Shown: piece after piece, positions 26,795-35,337 of the stretch
Layout of the letters: the number at the start of each line of letters is the position of its first letter
Position numbering within the stretch: the first letter of the stretch is position 1
Assembly: GCA_004144175.1 (NCBI GenBank)
Contig: SEFT01000003.1
Location: 186,001-250,000, forward strand
Reading direction: 5' to 3'
Origin: Sphingobacteriales bacterium
Lineage (GTDB): Bacteria; Bacteroidota; Bacteroidia; Chitinophagales; Chitinophagaceae
DNA length: 64,000 nucleotides
Notes under the pieces: model-generated
Told to the model about the DNA's origin: nothing
Database searches by the model: none
What the model saw: the letters and a program-made list of their open reading frames with translations, nothing else
Position numbers and translations under genes: made by a program

Positions 26795-28016
26795 ACCTAT
26801 CTTGTTTCAACATATTATTCGACAAAACACTTTTATAAAACGCGATATTATTATCGGCTATCCGGTCGATACTAAAATTTTTTATTACATATTTTTGTCC
26901 TTCAATTCCCATCTTTTTACTGATATCAGGATTGCTCAACAGGAAGCATATTTTTTCTGCTATTTCTTCAGGTTTATGCGGGTCAGCCAACAAGCCATTA
27001 ACACCTTCAGCTACCAGCTCGGGACCTGTTGTTGTTTTTGTAAAGATAACTGCTGTTCTGCAAAGCATCGCCTCCATAGGTGCCAGGCCAAATGACTCTG
27101 CAAAAGAAGGAAAAACACCTAGCAGTGATGTTGCCAACTCGTTCAACAATACAGGCCTGGACACATGCCCCATAAAAGTAACAGTGGATAGTGCCCTTTC
27201 ATTCAATTTCGCCTTTATCTTTTCTATAGGTCCTCTGCCCAGTATACATAAGCGTGCATCAGGTATGCTTTCAATTACCATATTCCATGCCTCCATCAGC
27301 TGATATATCCCTTTGTTCTTCATAAGGGTACCTGTAAAGGTTACTTTTCGTATATCCTTCTGTAACCCAGGATCAACCTCCACAATTTCCAACCCGTTGT
27401 ATAACACCTCTATTTTGTCATGGTAGCCAAGATGCTCTGATGTTTTTAATGCGTTGTATTTGCTTACACCGGATACAGCATCCGCATTCTTGAGTATATC
27501 TTGCTCCATAGCACGGATGTGAGCGGGCACTTCTATATTGTTTTCGCCAAAAAGATAAGTAAGACTTCCGTGGGTTTTCACTACAACCGGTACAGATAAT
27601 GCAGGAAATGGTACATACCTGTTGCAATACTGTATATAATCATTGAAGTCGGGCATTTCCACTATATCTATCGCATAATTAGCGATCAGCTCTTGCAGAA
27701 ATATGCCATATTTTTTCAGGCTTTTTTTTATATCCCATTGCCATACGTCGGCCAGTCTGAACAATTTGTAGATGGCACGGACAGGCAGCGAATCCATTTT
27801 ACTTAGCAGGTTCGTAGCCAGCCCTCTGCGGAATCGGTAAACCTTTACCCCCTCATCTTCGAAGTAGTCGGCCCCTCCATAGCTCCAGTCGTAAAAGCCG
27901 GCGACCACAACGCTATGGCCTTTTTTAACCATTTCACGCGCAAGCAGCCTTACTGCGCTGCCAATTCCGCCATGCCTGCCGGGGGGATATTCATCACACA
28001 AATACAGAATATTCAT
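26784..28016 (-). CDS. GT4 family glycosyltransferase
   Basis: This is a 410-residue GT-B enzyme. The N-terminal MNILYLCDEYPPGRHGGIGS is a textbook GT4 opening with the GGIG loop. KVTFTGTLMKNKGIYQLMEAW and PSFAESFGLAPMEAMLCRTAV give the donor-binding half, with the conserved Glu pair in SFGLAPMEAM. It starts inside the flippase stop codon (ATGA, 4-nt overlap) and ends overlapping the polymerase start by 11 nt (ATGCCGGATAA). Sugar specificity is unknown. Confidence 0.9.
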   Translation of the reverse strand: MNILYLCDEYPPGRHGGIGSAVRLLAREMVKKGHSVVVAGFYDWSYGGADYFEDEGVKVYRFRRGLATNLLSKMDSLPVRAIYKLFRLADVWQWDIKKSLKKYGIFLQELIANYAIDIVEMPDFNDYIQYCNRYVPFPALSVPVVVKTHGSLTYLFGENNIEVPAHIRAMEQDILKNADAVSGVSKYNALKTSEHLGYHDKIEVLYNGLEIVEVDPGLQKDIRKVTFTGTLMKNKGIYQLMEAWNMVIESIPDARLCILGRGPIEKIKAKLNERALSTVTFMGHVSRPVLLNELATSLLGVFPSFAESFGLAPMEAMLCRTAVIFTKTTTGPELVAEGVNGLLADPHKPEEIAEKICFLLSNPDISKKMGIEGQKYVIKNFSIDRIADNNIAFYKSVLSNNMLKQDRYAG

Positions 28017-29428
28017 CGCTTGAGATAGGATTTTAAAGTGTACAAATGCGCCTTGCCTATTTGCTTAAAAGCGACCGATAATGTAATATATAAAGCTATC
28101 ACAATGATCAACCGAAGCCACAGGACCGAAGTTATGGTGATACCAACGTAGTAGGCAACAGCGCCGAGTAGAAAAATGAGCAGAAATGAGCCGAAGGGTA
28201 ATACAAATATCTCACGGGATACAATATAACAATAGAACGTTGCCTGTATCAGCGTTGTTACCAGAAATGCTATAGCAGCCCCTACTCCGCCTAGCCATGG
28301 TATCAATGCTGCATTTAAAATCAAATTAGAGACTGCTGAAACAAGCGTTATTATGCTGATCTTTTTATACTTCCTTGTGGTAAAGCACAATGTCCAAAGC
28401 AGATTTATAATAAAAAGTAGTGGCACACATAGAGACAGCACAAATATCACATCGCCATTCACAGTTCCATATTTCCCTTTAGTGAAATGGTCAAGCAAGG
28501 GGGACCACAGAAGATTTAACACCAACGGTATCAGCATGGCCAGAAATATCTCGATTGTAAACAGGCTTTTTATCTCGTGCTTTTTCGTTTCATCATATCC
28601 ATCCGCAAGCGATGTGCGGGCAAGTTTTGCTAAAATAATAGGCCCAACCATAACGATAGGCAATGTGGCCATTTCAAATGCTTTGTATGCAAAACCATAG
28701 TCGCCGGTAATAGCTCCAGTTGCCAATATACCCAGCAATATCGCATCGGCCCGTTTTAGCAGCGCATCAAAAATTGCGGTTATATATAAGGGAAAGGACT
28801 CCTTAATAAGTTTGTAATAGGCAAGCCTGCGAAACGAAAGTGAAAAGCCTGTTTTTGACTTAACATATATCCACAATGCAATAAACTCGATAGTAGCGGC
28901 TAAGATCAAAACAATCGAAGCCGTAGAAATGGTAAGTAATCCTTTTCGGAGTAAGATATAACCCATACCCACTTTCAGCACATTCGACACTACTGCTATA
29001 ACTCCATAGGGGGCAAATTGCTGTTTTGCGTTTAAATATTGCTTGAGTGGCGTTGCCATATACATAAGCGCCTGTGCCAAAAAGTACCAAGGCAAATAAT
29101 AAATGCCCTGATGATGGCTGAATATATTGCTTAGGAATAATAGTATACAAAAACTAACGGCGGAACCAACCAATGCATGGAAGAAAAATGCTGCTGCAGC
29201 CCAGTCAGACCGGCTGGATGCTGCAATTCTCCTGACGATCACCTGCTCCATACCAAACGACAAGAAAGCGGTGATCATTGCCGAAACCGCATTTGCCGAA
29301 ACGATGATTCCGAAAGAATCTTTGGGTAGATAAATAGATATTATAAAGAAAAACAATACACCTAATACCTGTACGGCTAAGGCTTGCAAGCCAGTTGAGA
29401 AAAAACTTTTAAGGAGACTGTTTTTCAA
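28013..29428 (-). CDS. Polysaccharide flippase (Wzx/MATE-like, MOP superfamily)
   Basis: This is a 471-residue protein with about 12-14 hydrophobic segments, consistent with a Wzx-type lipid-linked oligosaccharide flippase. The N-terminus LLKSFFSTGLQALAVQVLGV and the early conserved-looking YLPKDSFGIIVSANAVSAMI match the 'L/YG...' start of the polysaccharide biosynthesis (PST) family, and a second half with the same pattern starts near residue 290. It would move undecaprenyl-linked units across the inner membrane. It is the first gene of the leftward operon, 63 bp from the divergent O-antigen-ligase-like gene. Confidence 0.88.
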   Translation of the reverse strand: MKNSLLKSFFSTGLQALAVQVLGVLFFFIISIYLPKDSFGIIVSANAVSAMITAFLSFGMEQVIVRRIAASSRSDWAAAAFFFHALVGSAVSFCILLFLSNIFSHHQGIYYLPWYFLAQALMYMATPLKQYLNAKQQFAPYGVIAVVSNVLKVGMGYILLRKGLLTISTASIVLILAATIEFIALWIYVKSKTGFSLSFRRLAYYKLIKESFPLYITAIFDALLKRADAILLGILATGAITGDYGFAYKAFEMATLPIVMVGPIILAKLARTSLADGYDETKKHEIKSLFTIEIFLAMLIPLVLNLLWSPLLDHFTKGKYGTVNGDVIFVLSLCVPLLFIINLLWTLCFTTRKYKKISIITLVSAVSNLILNAALIPWLGGVGAAIAFLVTTLIQATFYCYIVSREIFVLPFGSFLLIFLLGAVAYYVGITITSVLWLRLIIVIALYITLSVAFKQIGKAHLYTLKSYLKR

Positions 29429-29491
29429 CTACGAAGTATATAATTATAAGCAAGGTTGCAAAACTACTATTTAAAGAACTTAATATTGCAT

Positions 29492-30787
29492 ATGCTAAAA
29501 ACAGGATGGCAGCAAAACATACAAATGTTTTCCCTCTATTTACTGTGTTTTGCGCTACCAATGCCATTCATTGTAGGCTCTGTTGCTACCATATTGGTGC
29601 TTGTAAGCAGCCTACTCCCCGCCAACCTCAAAACAATAGCGGGTAATTTGGGAAAACGGAAAGCTCTTTGGCTTTGGATCTTATTCTTTGTGCTGCATGT
29701 CTACAGCTATACCTACAGCGACAATAAAGCTGAGTCTTCATTCGACATACAAGTAAAACTCAGCTTTTTTATTCTACCAATTGCTATTGGATTGGGAATG
29801 AATATCGACAGGCGAAAAGCAGAAAATATTTTCTTGTCGCTGGTATCAGGCATCACTACCATAGCATTGGTATTTATTGCCAGAGCTGCCTATAATTGGT
29901 ATACCACAGGGTCGTCTGACAGCTTTTTTTATCATTCTTTAGTAAAGGGAGTAGACTCAAATGCCGTGTACATTGCTTGGTACACAATATTCTCCATATC
30001 TATACTGTTGTTTCTTACCTGGAAAAATTATTTTCAGGGCAAAACCAAGGCACTTAGGTTTATTCTGGCGCTTATCAATATTGCATTTTTTATTTTGCTA
30101 TCCTCTAAAACGCTAATTGCAATATTCATTATTTTTATAATGCCTTTTTTCATTATACGTATTGCTGCTAAAAAGCTTTCGTATCTCAGCGTTTCGGTCA
30201 TATCGCTAGCGTTTGTCATACTTGTTACCGGGCTTATTACGATAGATAACCCTATACGAAAGCGCTATCAGGAGGTTTTTAATAAGGATGTCAAAAATGC
30301 CTTGACACGCGATTACCGTGGAGTGCACCAGCAAGAGTTCAACAACTTAACATTAAGATTATTCTTATGGCGTATAGGTTTGGAGAATATGAATGACTGT
30401 GATCTTTGGCTCAAGGGGTCAGGCAATGGAGATGTGAAAGATGTACAGTATATGAAAATGGTTGACTACCAAGTGCAATATATTACCAGTGATATATGGT
30501 ATGAAAAACCGGTATTCGCCCGCGTCAACCTCCATAATATGTTTTTACAAAGCCTGGTGATGCTGGGCATACCAGGTTTATTGGTATTTGCGCTGATTGT
30601 CTTGCTGCCGTTCTTCTACTTGGGCAGGACGCCGTTCGGATACGTATTTCTACCCTTTTTTCTTAGCTCGTTTTTGTTTATGATACAAGAAGCTGCGCTT
30701 CAAACGCAAGCTGGCAGCCTTTATTATACATTATTTTCATCTATTTTCTGGTGCATATACTATACAGGTGTGAAAAAGTTTTATTAA
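29492..30787 (+). CDS. O-antigen ligase-like membrane protein (Wzy_C type)
   Basis: This is a 431-residue protein with about 11 hydrophobic segments. The strongest family sign is HNMFLQSLVMLGIPGLLVFAL near residue 345, the conserved 'HNxxLxxxxxxGxxG' segment of O-antigen ligase/Wzy_C proteins, coming after a periplasmic loop that holds RLFLWRIGLENM. I start at ATG 29492; a TTG at 29456 would add 12 residues. It shares the short divergent promoter region with the flippase operon. Together with the sugar transferase downstream it completes the polysaccharide locus. Whether it polymerises or ligates is unclear. Confidence 0.8.
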   Translation: MLKTGWQQNIQMFSLYLLCFALPMPFIVGSVATILVLVSSLLPANLKTIAGNLGKRKALWLWILFFVLHVYSYTYSDNKAESSFDIQVKLSFFILPIAIGLGMNIDRRKAENIFLSLVSGITTIALVFIARAAYNWYTTGSSDSFFYHSLVKGVDSNAVYIAWYTIFSISILLFLTWKNYFQGKTKALRFILALINIAFFILLSSKTLIAIFIIFIMPFFIIRIAAKKLSYLSVSVISLAFVILVTGLITIDNPIRKRYQEVFNKDVKNALTRDYRGVHQQEFNNLTLRLFLWRIGLENMNDCDLWLKGSGNGDVKDVQYMKMVDYQVQYITSDIWYEKPVFARVNLHNMFLQSLVMLGIPGLLVFALIVLLPFFYLGRTPFGYVFLPFFLSSFLFMIQEAALQTQAGSLYYTLFSSIFWCIYYTGVKKFY

Positions 30788-30897
30788 ACATTTATGCATT
30801 ATTTTAAAAAAAATTTAGAAATTTGCAGTGTTTTTTTAAATCTGACACGGTTTTTGCTACAAAACAGAAGTTATCTCAAAAGTATACCTGAAGCTAA

Positions 30898-31623
30898 ATG
30901 GAACAACCTTTCGTAATTAAACTACCGGTTACCCAACCTGTACGTCCGGCGCCCCCGCAGTCTGACATTGCAGAGATCCGCGAGATGTTCCGTGAAATGA
31001 ACAACCGTTACATGGTGTATGAGCCAACCTCGTACTACGCTGCAATGAAACGTGCATTTGACATAGCGGTTGCAATGACCTTTATCCTGCTGGTAATGTC
31101 ATGGGTGTATCCGATTGTTGCATTGCTTATCAAAATATCTTCTAAAGGCCCTGTATTCTTCATACAAAAACGTACTGGTTATAAAGGCATCGAGTTTGAC
31201 TGTTTCAAATTCCGCACGATGCTTGTGAATGACGATGCAGATACCAAACAGGCTACTTCTGACGACAAACGTATTACCCTGATCGGAAAATTTCTCCGTT
31301 TGACGCATATTGATGAAACACCTCAGTTCTTTAATGTACTGCTGGGAGATATGAGCATCGTAGGCCCACGTCCGCATATGCTGTACCATACCCGCTACTA
31401 CGCACAAACGATACCTTATTATAACTTGCGCCACGAAGCTATACCTGGTATGACCGGCATGGCACAAGTAAAAGGATATATCGGCGAAATCACGATGGAG
31501 CGCGAACTGCGCAAGCGCATACAGTGGGATATTTACTATCTGAAGAATCGGAGCGTTATGCTGGATATACGTATTCTTCTTACCACTTTTGCACAGGTAG
31601 TTGTAAAAGCGGTAAAGGGATAA
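30898..31623 (+). CDS. Initiating sugar-phosphate transferase (polyprenyl glycosylphosphotransferase)
   Basis: This 241-residue enzyme transfers a sugar phosphate from a nucleotide sugar to undecaprenyl phosphate, starting a surface polysaccharide chain. It has a 50-residue cytoplasmic N-terminus, then AMKRAFDIAVAMTFILLV with one membrane segment (about 54-78), and the catalytic block KGPVFFIQKRTGYKGIEF and FKFRTM. Further on are THIDETPQFFNVLLGDMSIV and GPRPHM, all hallmarks of the WbaP/WcaJ C-terminal domain. It lacks the extra N-terminal membrane helices of full-length WbaP, as in small PGTs. It is 110 bp downstream of the ligase-like gene. Confidence 0.93.
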   Translation: MEQPFVIKLPVTQPVRPAPPQSDIAEIREMFREMNNRYMVYEPTSYYAAMKRAFDIAVAMTFILLVMSWVYPIVALLIKISSKGPVFFIQKRTGYKGIEFDCFKFRTMLVNDDADTKQATSDDKRITLIGKFLRLTHIDETPQFFNVLLGDMSIVGPRPHMLYHTRYYAQTIPYYNLRHEAIPGMTGMAQVKGYIGEITMERELRKRIQWDIYYLKNRSVMLDIRILLTTFAQVVVKAVKG

Positions 31624-31661
31624 TACTTTACCTTTCTGTATATAAGGGATAAAATCTTTTT

Positions 31662-31705
31662 AAATCCCGTTTTTTAGAATCATTTTTGTTCTAAAAACGG
31701 GATTT
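31662..31705 (+). promoter_or_regulatory. Long hairpin ending at the usp start codon
   Basis: The left arm 31662-31679 (AAATCCCGTTTTTTAGAA) pairs with the right arm 31689-31705 (TTCTAAAAACGGGATTT), with one extra T in the left arm. The loop (TCATTTTTG) contains CATTTTTG, one base off the -7 consensus TAnnTTTG, with TTTT 19 nt upstream. The right arm ends at the base before the ATG. It may be a terminator for read-through, a translation block, or both. Confidence 0.55.
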
Positions 31706-32527
31706 ATGCATTCTATAGTTGTTGCTACAGATTTCTCCGAAGTTGCCAATAACGCCGTACGCTTTGCCTGCGAGATGGCCGCTGACTTTCAAAAAACAGT
31801 TACCGTATTCCACTCCTATATCATACCCGTTAGTTTTGGCGACAACCCTATGCCGGTAATGCCTATAGAAGACAGCAAAGCCATAGCTACCGAGAGCATG
31901 GATAAACTGGTAGATAGCCTGAAGACATTATACTCCGGCACATCTATCGAGAGCCACATAACTTTTGGAGATATAACCGATAGCCTCGAAGACTATTGTG
32001 AGCGAAATACCCCCTGGCTGATCATCGTGGGCAATAGCGCAGAAGATCATAACACGCTATGGTTTGGCAGCAACGTAATCAGCACACTTAAAAACCTGCC
32101 TTACCGTACCATGGCAGTACCCGCGAGCGCGCAGTACAAGACGCCCCGGAAGATATGCCTTGCTGCAGACTATAAGCATGTGTACAACAAGTTCCCGAGT
32201 GGCGACTTGACAGAGATAGTAAGCAAAGCAGGCGCTGAGCTGCACGTGCTGAATGTTGACCACAACAATAAACAATTTGGTACTGAAGTGCCGCAGGATG
32301 CTGCTGCACTAGAGGCGCAGCTACAATCGGCTAATCCTCAGTACCACTATGTGGAGAGTGACAATACCGATGAGGCGATCACAAAATTCATCGCTGAGAA
32401 TAATATAGACTGGCTGGTAATAGTACCGCACAAATATGGCTTTTGGGAAGGATTATTCCATAAGAGCCATACTACTGCGCTTGCACGTACCGGGCATGTG
32501 CCGCTTCTGGCTTTGCACGAGCACTAA
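31706..32527 (+). CDS. Universal stress protein, tandem UspA domains
   Basis: This is a 273-residue protein of two UspA-type domains, about residues 1-140 and 150-273. The first opens with IVVATDFSEVANNAVRFACE, the family's usual beta1-helix1 signature. The second domain is more divergent (ICLAADYKHVY and WLVIVPHKYGFWEGLFHKS, with TTALARTGHVPLLALHEH at the end). The ATP-binding G-x2-G-x9-G(S/T) pattern is incomplete in both halves, so it may not bind ATP. Cytoplasmic; the role is stress-related by family only. It is probably its own transcription unit, between the hairpin upstream and the bidirectional terminator. Confidence 0.9.
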   Translation: MHSIVVATDFSEVANNAVRFACEMAADFQKTVTVFHSYIIPVSFGDNPMPVMPIEDSKAIATESMDKLVDSLKTLYSGTSIESHITFGDITDSLEDYCERNTPWLIIVGNSAEDHNTLWFGSNVISTLKNLPYRTMAVPASAQYKTPRKICLAADYKHVYNKFPSGDLTEIVSKAGAELHVLNVDHNNKQFGTEVPQDAAALEAQLQSANPQYHYVESDNTDEAITKFIAENNIDWLVIVPHKYGFWEGLFHKSHTTALARTGHVPLLALHEH

Positions 32528-32566
32528 AAAACAAAACGGAGATAAAAATTATCTCCGTTTTGTTTT
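32528..32566. terminator. Bidirectional terminator between usp and a convergent gene
   Basis: An 18-bp perfect stem (arms 32528-32545 and 32549-32566) has an AAA loop. Both ends are A/T runs, so it can terminate in both directions. The usp stop codon ends at 32527, and the last codons plus stop of the convergent gene are inside the right arm. Confidence 0.92.
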
Positions 32567-32950
32567 AATGCTTTTATCTTCTTTTTTTGATTTTACCATA
32601 CTCACCGCAGTGGTAATGCCGAAATGGATAAGCTTCCATTTCATATACCCTACAAATACCTCTTTGAACAGACCTTTAAATACGCCCTTACCTGCTTTCA
32701 GGCCCAGCATCTTTATCAGCGGCAGCCCAAGCGTCATTGCGACGTTTGTAGTGCTACTTGATGTAAGCAGATCGCCGGCAATGGCCATGAAGTCGGTAGT
32801 TTTATCTACCGCAGGCTGTTTGGCTTTTTGTATGATCTCGTCGGTTGAGAATAAGTCTTGCGACGCTGTATGCTTTTTGGCATAGAGCAACACCTGCTTC
32901 TCCCTTTTTAGCTCTTCCAGGCTATTCAGCTTCTTCGGATAAATTTTCAT
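32549..32950 (-). CDS. Hypothetical protein of an envelope-stress-type cluster
   Basis: This 133-residue protein has no domain I recognise. It has a charged N-terminal half with heptad-like stretches (LNSLEELKREKQVLLYAKKH) and a weakly hydrophobic, glycine-containing C-terminal half (VAMTLGLPLIKMLGLKAGKG, YMKWKLIHFGITTAVSM), ending in a very basic tail (IKTKRR). It is probably membrane-associated. It follows the phage-holin-like and YtxH genes with short gaps, a grouping often seen in Bacteroidota. The last six codons and stop are encoded in the terminator stem. Confidence 0.7.
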   Translation of the reverse strand: MKIYPKKLNSLEELKREKQVLLYAKKHTASQDLFSTDEIIQKAKQPAVDKTTDFMAIAGDLLTSSSTTNVAMTLGLPLIKMLGLKAGKGVFKGLFKEVFVGYMKWKLIHFGITTAVSMVKSKKEDKSIKTKRR

Positions 32951-32974
32951 ACGTTTTTTCCTTTATTAGCTTAC

Positions 32975-33355
32975 TTAAGCAGGGTTATTATGATGCTCGT
33001 CTTTATCATCCTTCTCTTCATCATCTATATGCGTCAGCATGGTAATAAATACCCCGGCAAATTTATTAGTAATAGCCGTTCTGCAAAGTATCAGCACTAC
33101 AAACAGCAGCACATATATACCCGTCGTCATGAGATAGCCCAAAGCTCTGGAGTCTACAAGGCTGGACAAGGCTTCGCCTATGCTGATGCCGAGAAATACG
33201 AGTATGGCTACTCCTAAAAACAGAGTGATGAAAGCAAAAATGAAATAGCTCAATACATTGGATACGCGCTCGATGATACTTAGTTTCATCAGTTGCAGGC
33301 GTACATCAATATAGTGAGCTATCTTGTGCTTCCACTTATTGACAAAGTCTAGCAT
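32975..33355 (-). CDS. Phage holin superfamily-type membrane protein (Phage_holin_3_6-like)
   Basis: This is a 126-residue protein with two hydrophobic segments (about 36-60 and 75-98: VLSYFIFAFITLFLGVAILV and LMTTGIYVLLFVVLILC) between an amphipathic N-terminus and an acidic, His-containing tail (DDEEKDDKDEHHNNPA). It fits the chromosomal Phage_holin_3_6/YqjE-like membrane family that Bacteroidota carry next to YtxH proteins. Despite the domain name there are no phage genes around, so this is not a prophage lysis gene. It is the middle gene of a three-gene leftward cluster. Confidence 0.78.
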   Translation of the reverse strand: MLDFVNKWKHKIAHYIDVRLQLMKLSIIERVSNVLSYFIFAFITLFLGVAILVFLGISIGEALSSLVDSRALGYLMTTGIYVLLFVVLILCRTAITNKFAGVFITMLTHIDDEEKDDKDEHHNNPA

Positions 33356-33364
33356 CGGCTGGTT

Positions 33365-33559
33365 TTACGCGTTATATATCTCTTCTTCCAGGTCAGCATT
33401 CTTTTTGCTAAATCTGTCTTTAATGCCGTTGAAGCGATCTTTGAAGCGGTCCATGTTTTCTTGGCGTTTGTCTTTATCTGTTGCTAGTACATAACCAACG
33501 GCTGCGCCTACAGCAGCTCCAATAAGTAAAGTAGCAATGGTTTTACCAGTGTTTGCCAT
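33365..33559 (-). CDS. YtxH-like small membrane protein
   Basis: This 64-residue protein has one glycine/alanine-rich transmembrane segment (IATLLIGAAVGAAVGYVLAT, about 8-27), followed by the charged helix DKDKRQENMDRFKDRFNGIK that defines YtxH-domain proteins (general-stress gas-vesicle-like family). It is the first gene of the cluster with the holin-like and hypothetical genes, 9 bp from the next. Function is unknown beyond a stress and envelope association of the family. Confidence 0.85.
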   Translation of the reverse strand: MANTGKTIATLLIGAAVGAAVGYVLATDKDKRQENMDRFKDRFNGIKDRFSKKNADLEEEIYNA

Positions 33560-33682
33560 GATCGGTAGATTTAATAACTGTAAATGATTGATTGTTTCGA
33601 TTTAAAACAATAAATATCATGCCAATTTCGGCTTCATGGCAAGATTTTTAATCAGTCTCGTCATAAAGTCAGTCCATTCTCA

Positions 33683-34714
33683 ATGAATGTTTTAAACAAC
33701 GATACCCTTAAGCAGTATCTGCTTATTGCGTTCATTCTCATCATCGGCTATGCCGTAGGTACGCAGCTCTATGCTTTCTTCCCAGGGCTACTCGGTGCTA
33801 TTACATTATATATACTTATGCGGCAGTACTTCTTTCACCTTACTATAGTAAAGTCGTGGAAGAAATGGGCCACTGCTACACTATTTATTGTTGGGTCGAT
33901 CGTTATTTTCGTTCTGCCATTCATAGCGCTGCTACAAGTATTGCTGCCGAAGTTCACCGAGTTCCTCAACGACTCCAGCCAGCTCAATACGATATTGGAC
34001 ACACTGTCTAAGAAGCTGCATCGTATAGCGCCTCAGCTAAGTGTTACCGAAGAGCAGATACGCGAGCTTACACAAAGAGCAACGGGTTCGCTGCCAACAG
34101 TGCTGAATGCTACCATGAACATGGCCATAAACACTATACTGGCGTTCTTCATACTGTACTTCATGTTGGTGGATGGCCGTAAGATGGAGTACACCATACA
34201 AAAATACTTGCCCTTAAAAGATGCTAATATTGACGACATATGGAGCGCCACTAAAACGATGGTTGTGTCGAACGCCATAGGCATACCCGTGCTGGCTGCT
34301 TGCCAGGCCTTAGTGGCTATCCTTGGCTATTATATATTCGGCATTGAAGCTTATGTATTGTGGGGAATTGTGACCGGCGTTTTCTCATTGGTACCCATTA
34401 TAGGTACCGCCGCCGTGTGGATACCGCTGTGCATCTACCTGGTAGCTATCGACCATACATCACAAGGCATCGGCCTTGCCATATACTCCATACTCATTAC
34501 AGGTAGCGTTGATAACGTGCTGCGGTTCACCATTCTGAAAAAACTGGGAGATGTACACCCCATCACTACTGCTTTGGGCATTATGGTGGGCATACCTATA
34601 TTCGGTTTTATGGGCTTTATATTCGGTCCGTTGCTGGTATCTTACCTGCTACTGCTGGTTAAGATATATCGCGTTGAGTTTTCGCCGAGAAGCCAGCGGG
34701 GTGGAGACTCCTGA
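33683..34714 (+). CDS. AI-2E family transporter (PerM/YdiK-type permease)
   Basis: This is a 343-residue protein with about 8 hydrophobic segments and the AI-2E family layout: two early pairs, a soluble loop (about 95-145, LNDSSQLNTILDTLSKK), and the conserved late part YVLWGIVTGVFSLVPIIGTA and VDNVLRFTILKKLGDVHPI. The family includes exporters and Na+/H+ antiporter-like proteins; AI-2 transport itself should not be assumed. Its stop lies 3 bp from the stop of the convergent nadD. Confidence 0.9.
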   Translation: MNVLNNDTLKQYLLIAFILIIGYAVGTQLYAFFPGLLGAITLYILMRQYFFHLTIVKSWKKWATATLFIVGSIVIFVLPFIALLQVLLPKFTEFLNDSSQLNTILDTLSKKLHRIAPQLSVTEEQIRELTQRATGSLPTVLNATMNMAINTILAFFILYFMLVDGRKMEYTIQKYLPLKDANIDDIWSATKTMVVSNAIGIPVLAACQALVAILGYYIFGIEAYVLWGIVTGVFSLVPIIGTAAVWIPLCIYLVAIDHTSQGIGLAIYSILITGSVDNVLRFTILKKLGDVHPITTALGIMVGIPIFGFMGFIFGPLLVSYLLLLVKIYRVEFSPRSQRGGDS

Positions 34715-34717
34715 TAG

Positions 34718-35287
34718 TTATTTATAATAACCGTTATCGGCTATGTAGCCTGCAACTTTCTCCGGAACAATGTATCTTATAGAGTTTCCGGCTTTTATTT
34801 GTTTCCTTATATAAGTCGACGATATTTCCAGCAGTGGAGCGTCCAATATCTGCACGCGCGCATTGTATGTTTCCCTTACTTCGAACCCCGGCCTGTTGTA
34901 CACAATAATAGGGTATTTGCTTACCAGTGTTTCAAAGTTTTTCCAGCGGTGTATGTTCTGGAAGCTATCTGCACCCATTATAATTGAGAACTGCTCTAAC
35001 GGGAACTTTTCAGTTAGGTAAGTAAGCGTATCAATTGTATAGGATGGCTTCGGCATATGGAATTCCACATTACTGGCGCGGAACTTAGCATTATCGCCGA
35101 TTGCAAGTTCTACCAGGTGCAGGCGGTCGTATTCATTCAGCAGCGAGTGGGAATCCTTTAGCGGGTTATGTGGCGACACCACGAACCAAAGCTTATCTAT
35201 CTCCGAATTTTCTACTATATGGTTGGCTACTATAAGATGCCCGATGTGAATAGGATTAAAGCTGCCGAAATACAACCCGATATGCAT
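34718..35287 (-). CDS. nadD: Nicotinate-nucleotide adenylyltransferase
   Basis: NadD converts nicotinate mononucleotide and ATP to deamido-NAD in NAD synthesis. The 189-residue length is usual. The nucleotidyltransferase motif GSFNPIHIGHL is at residues 8-18, and ISSTYIRKQIKAGNSIRYIV near the C-terminus is the ISSTxIR ATP-binding motif. FSIIMGADSF is the conserved central substrate strand. It is cytoplasmic. It lies 50 bp downstream of the FeoA-like gene and is probably read from the same leftward transcript. Confidence 0.95.
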   Translation of the reverse strand: MHIGLYFGSFNPIHIGHLIVANHIVENSEIDKLWFVVSPHNPLKDSHSLLNEYDRLHLVELAIGDNAKFRASNVEFHMPKPSYTIDTLTYLTEKFPLEQFSIIMGADSFQNIHRWKNFETLVSKYPIIVYNRPGFEVRETYNARVQILDAPLLEISSTYIRKQIKAGNSIRYIVPEKVAGYIADNGYYK

Positions 35288-35337
35288 ACAGGCAAAACTA
35301 GTAAAAACAGGGGAAAGCAGCAGTAGCTGCTATAAAG

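Noticed and set aside
22100..31623. Capsule export system
   Set aside because: No Wza, Wzc, Kps or ABC exporter genes in the window; the content fits a Wzx/Wzy-type glycan but the final product is open.
32975..33355. Possible prophage because of a phage-holin-type protein
   Set aside because: Neighbours are YtxH, an unknown membrane protein, usp and a permease; no phage structural, integrase or lysis genes. The holin-like family is chromosomal here.
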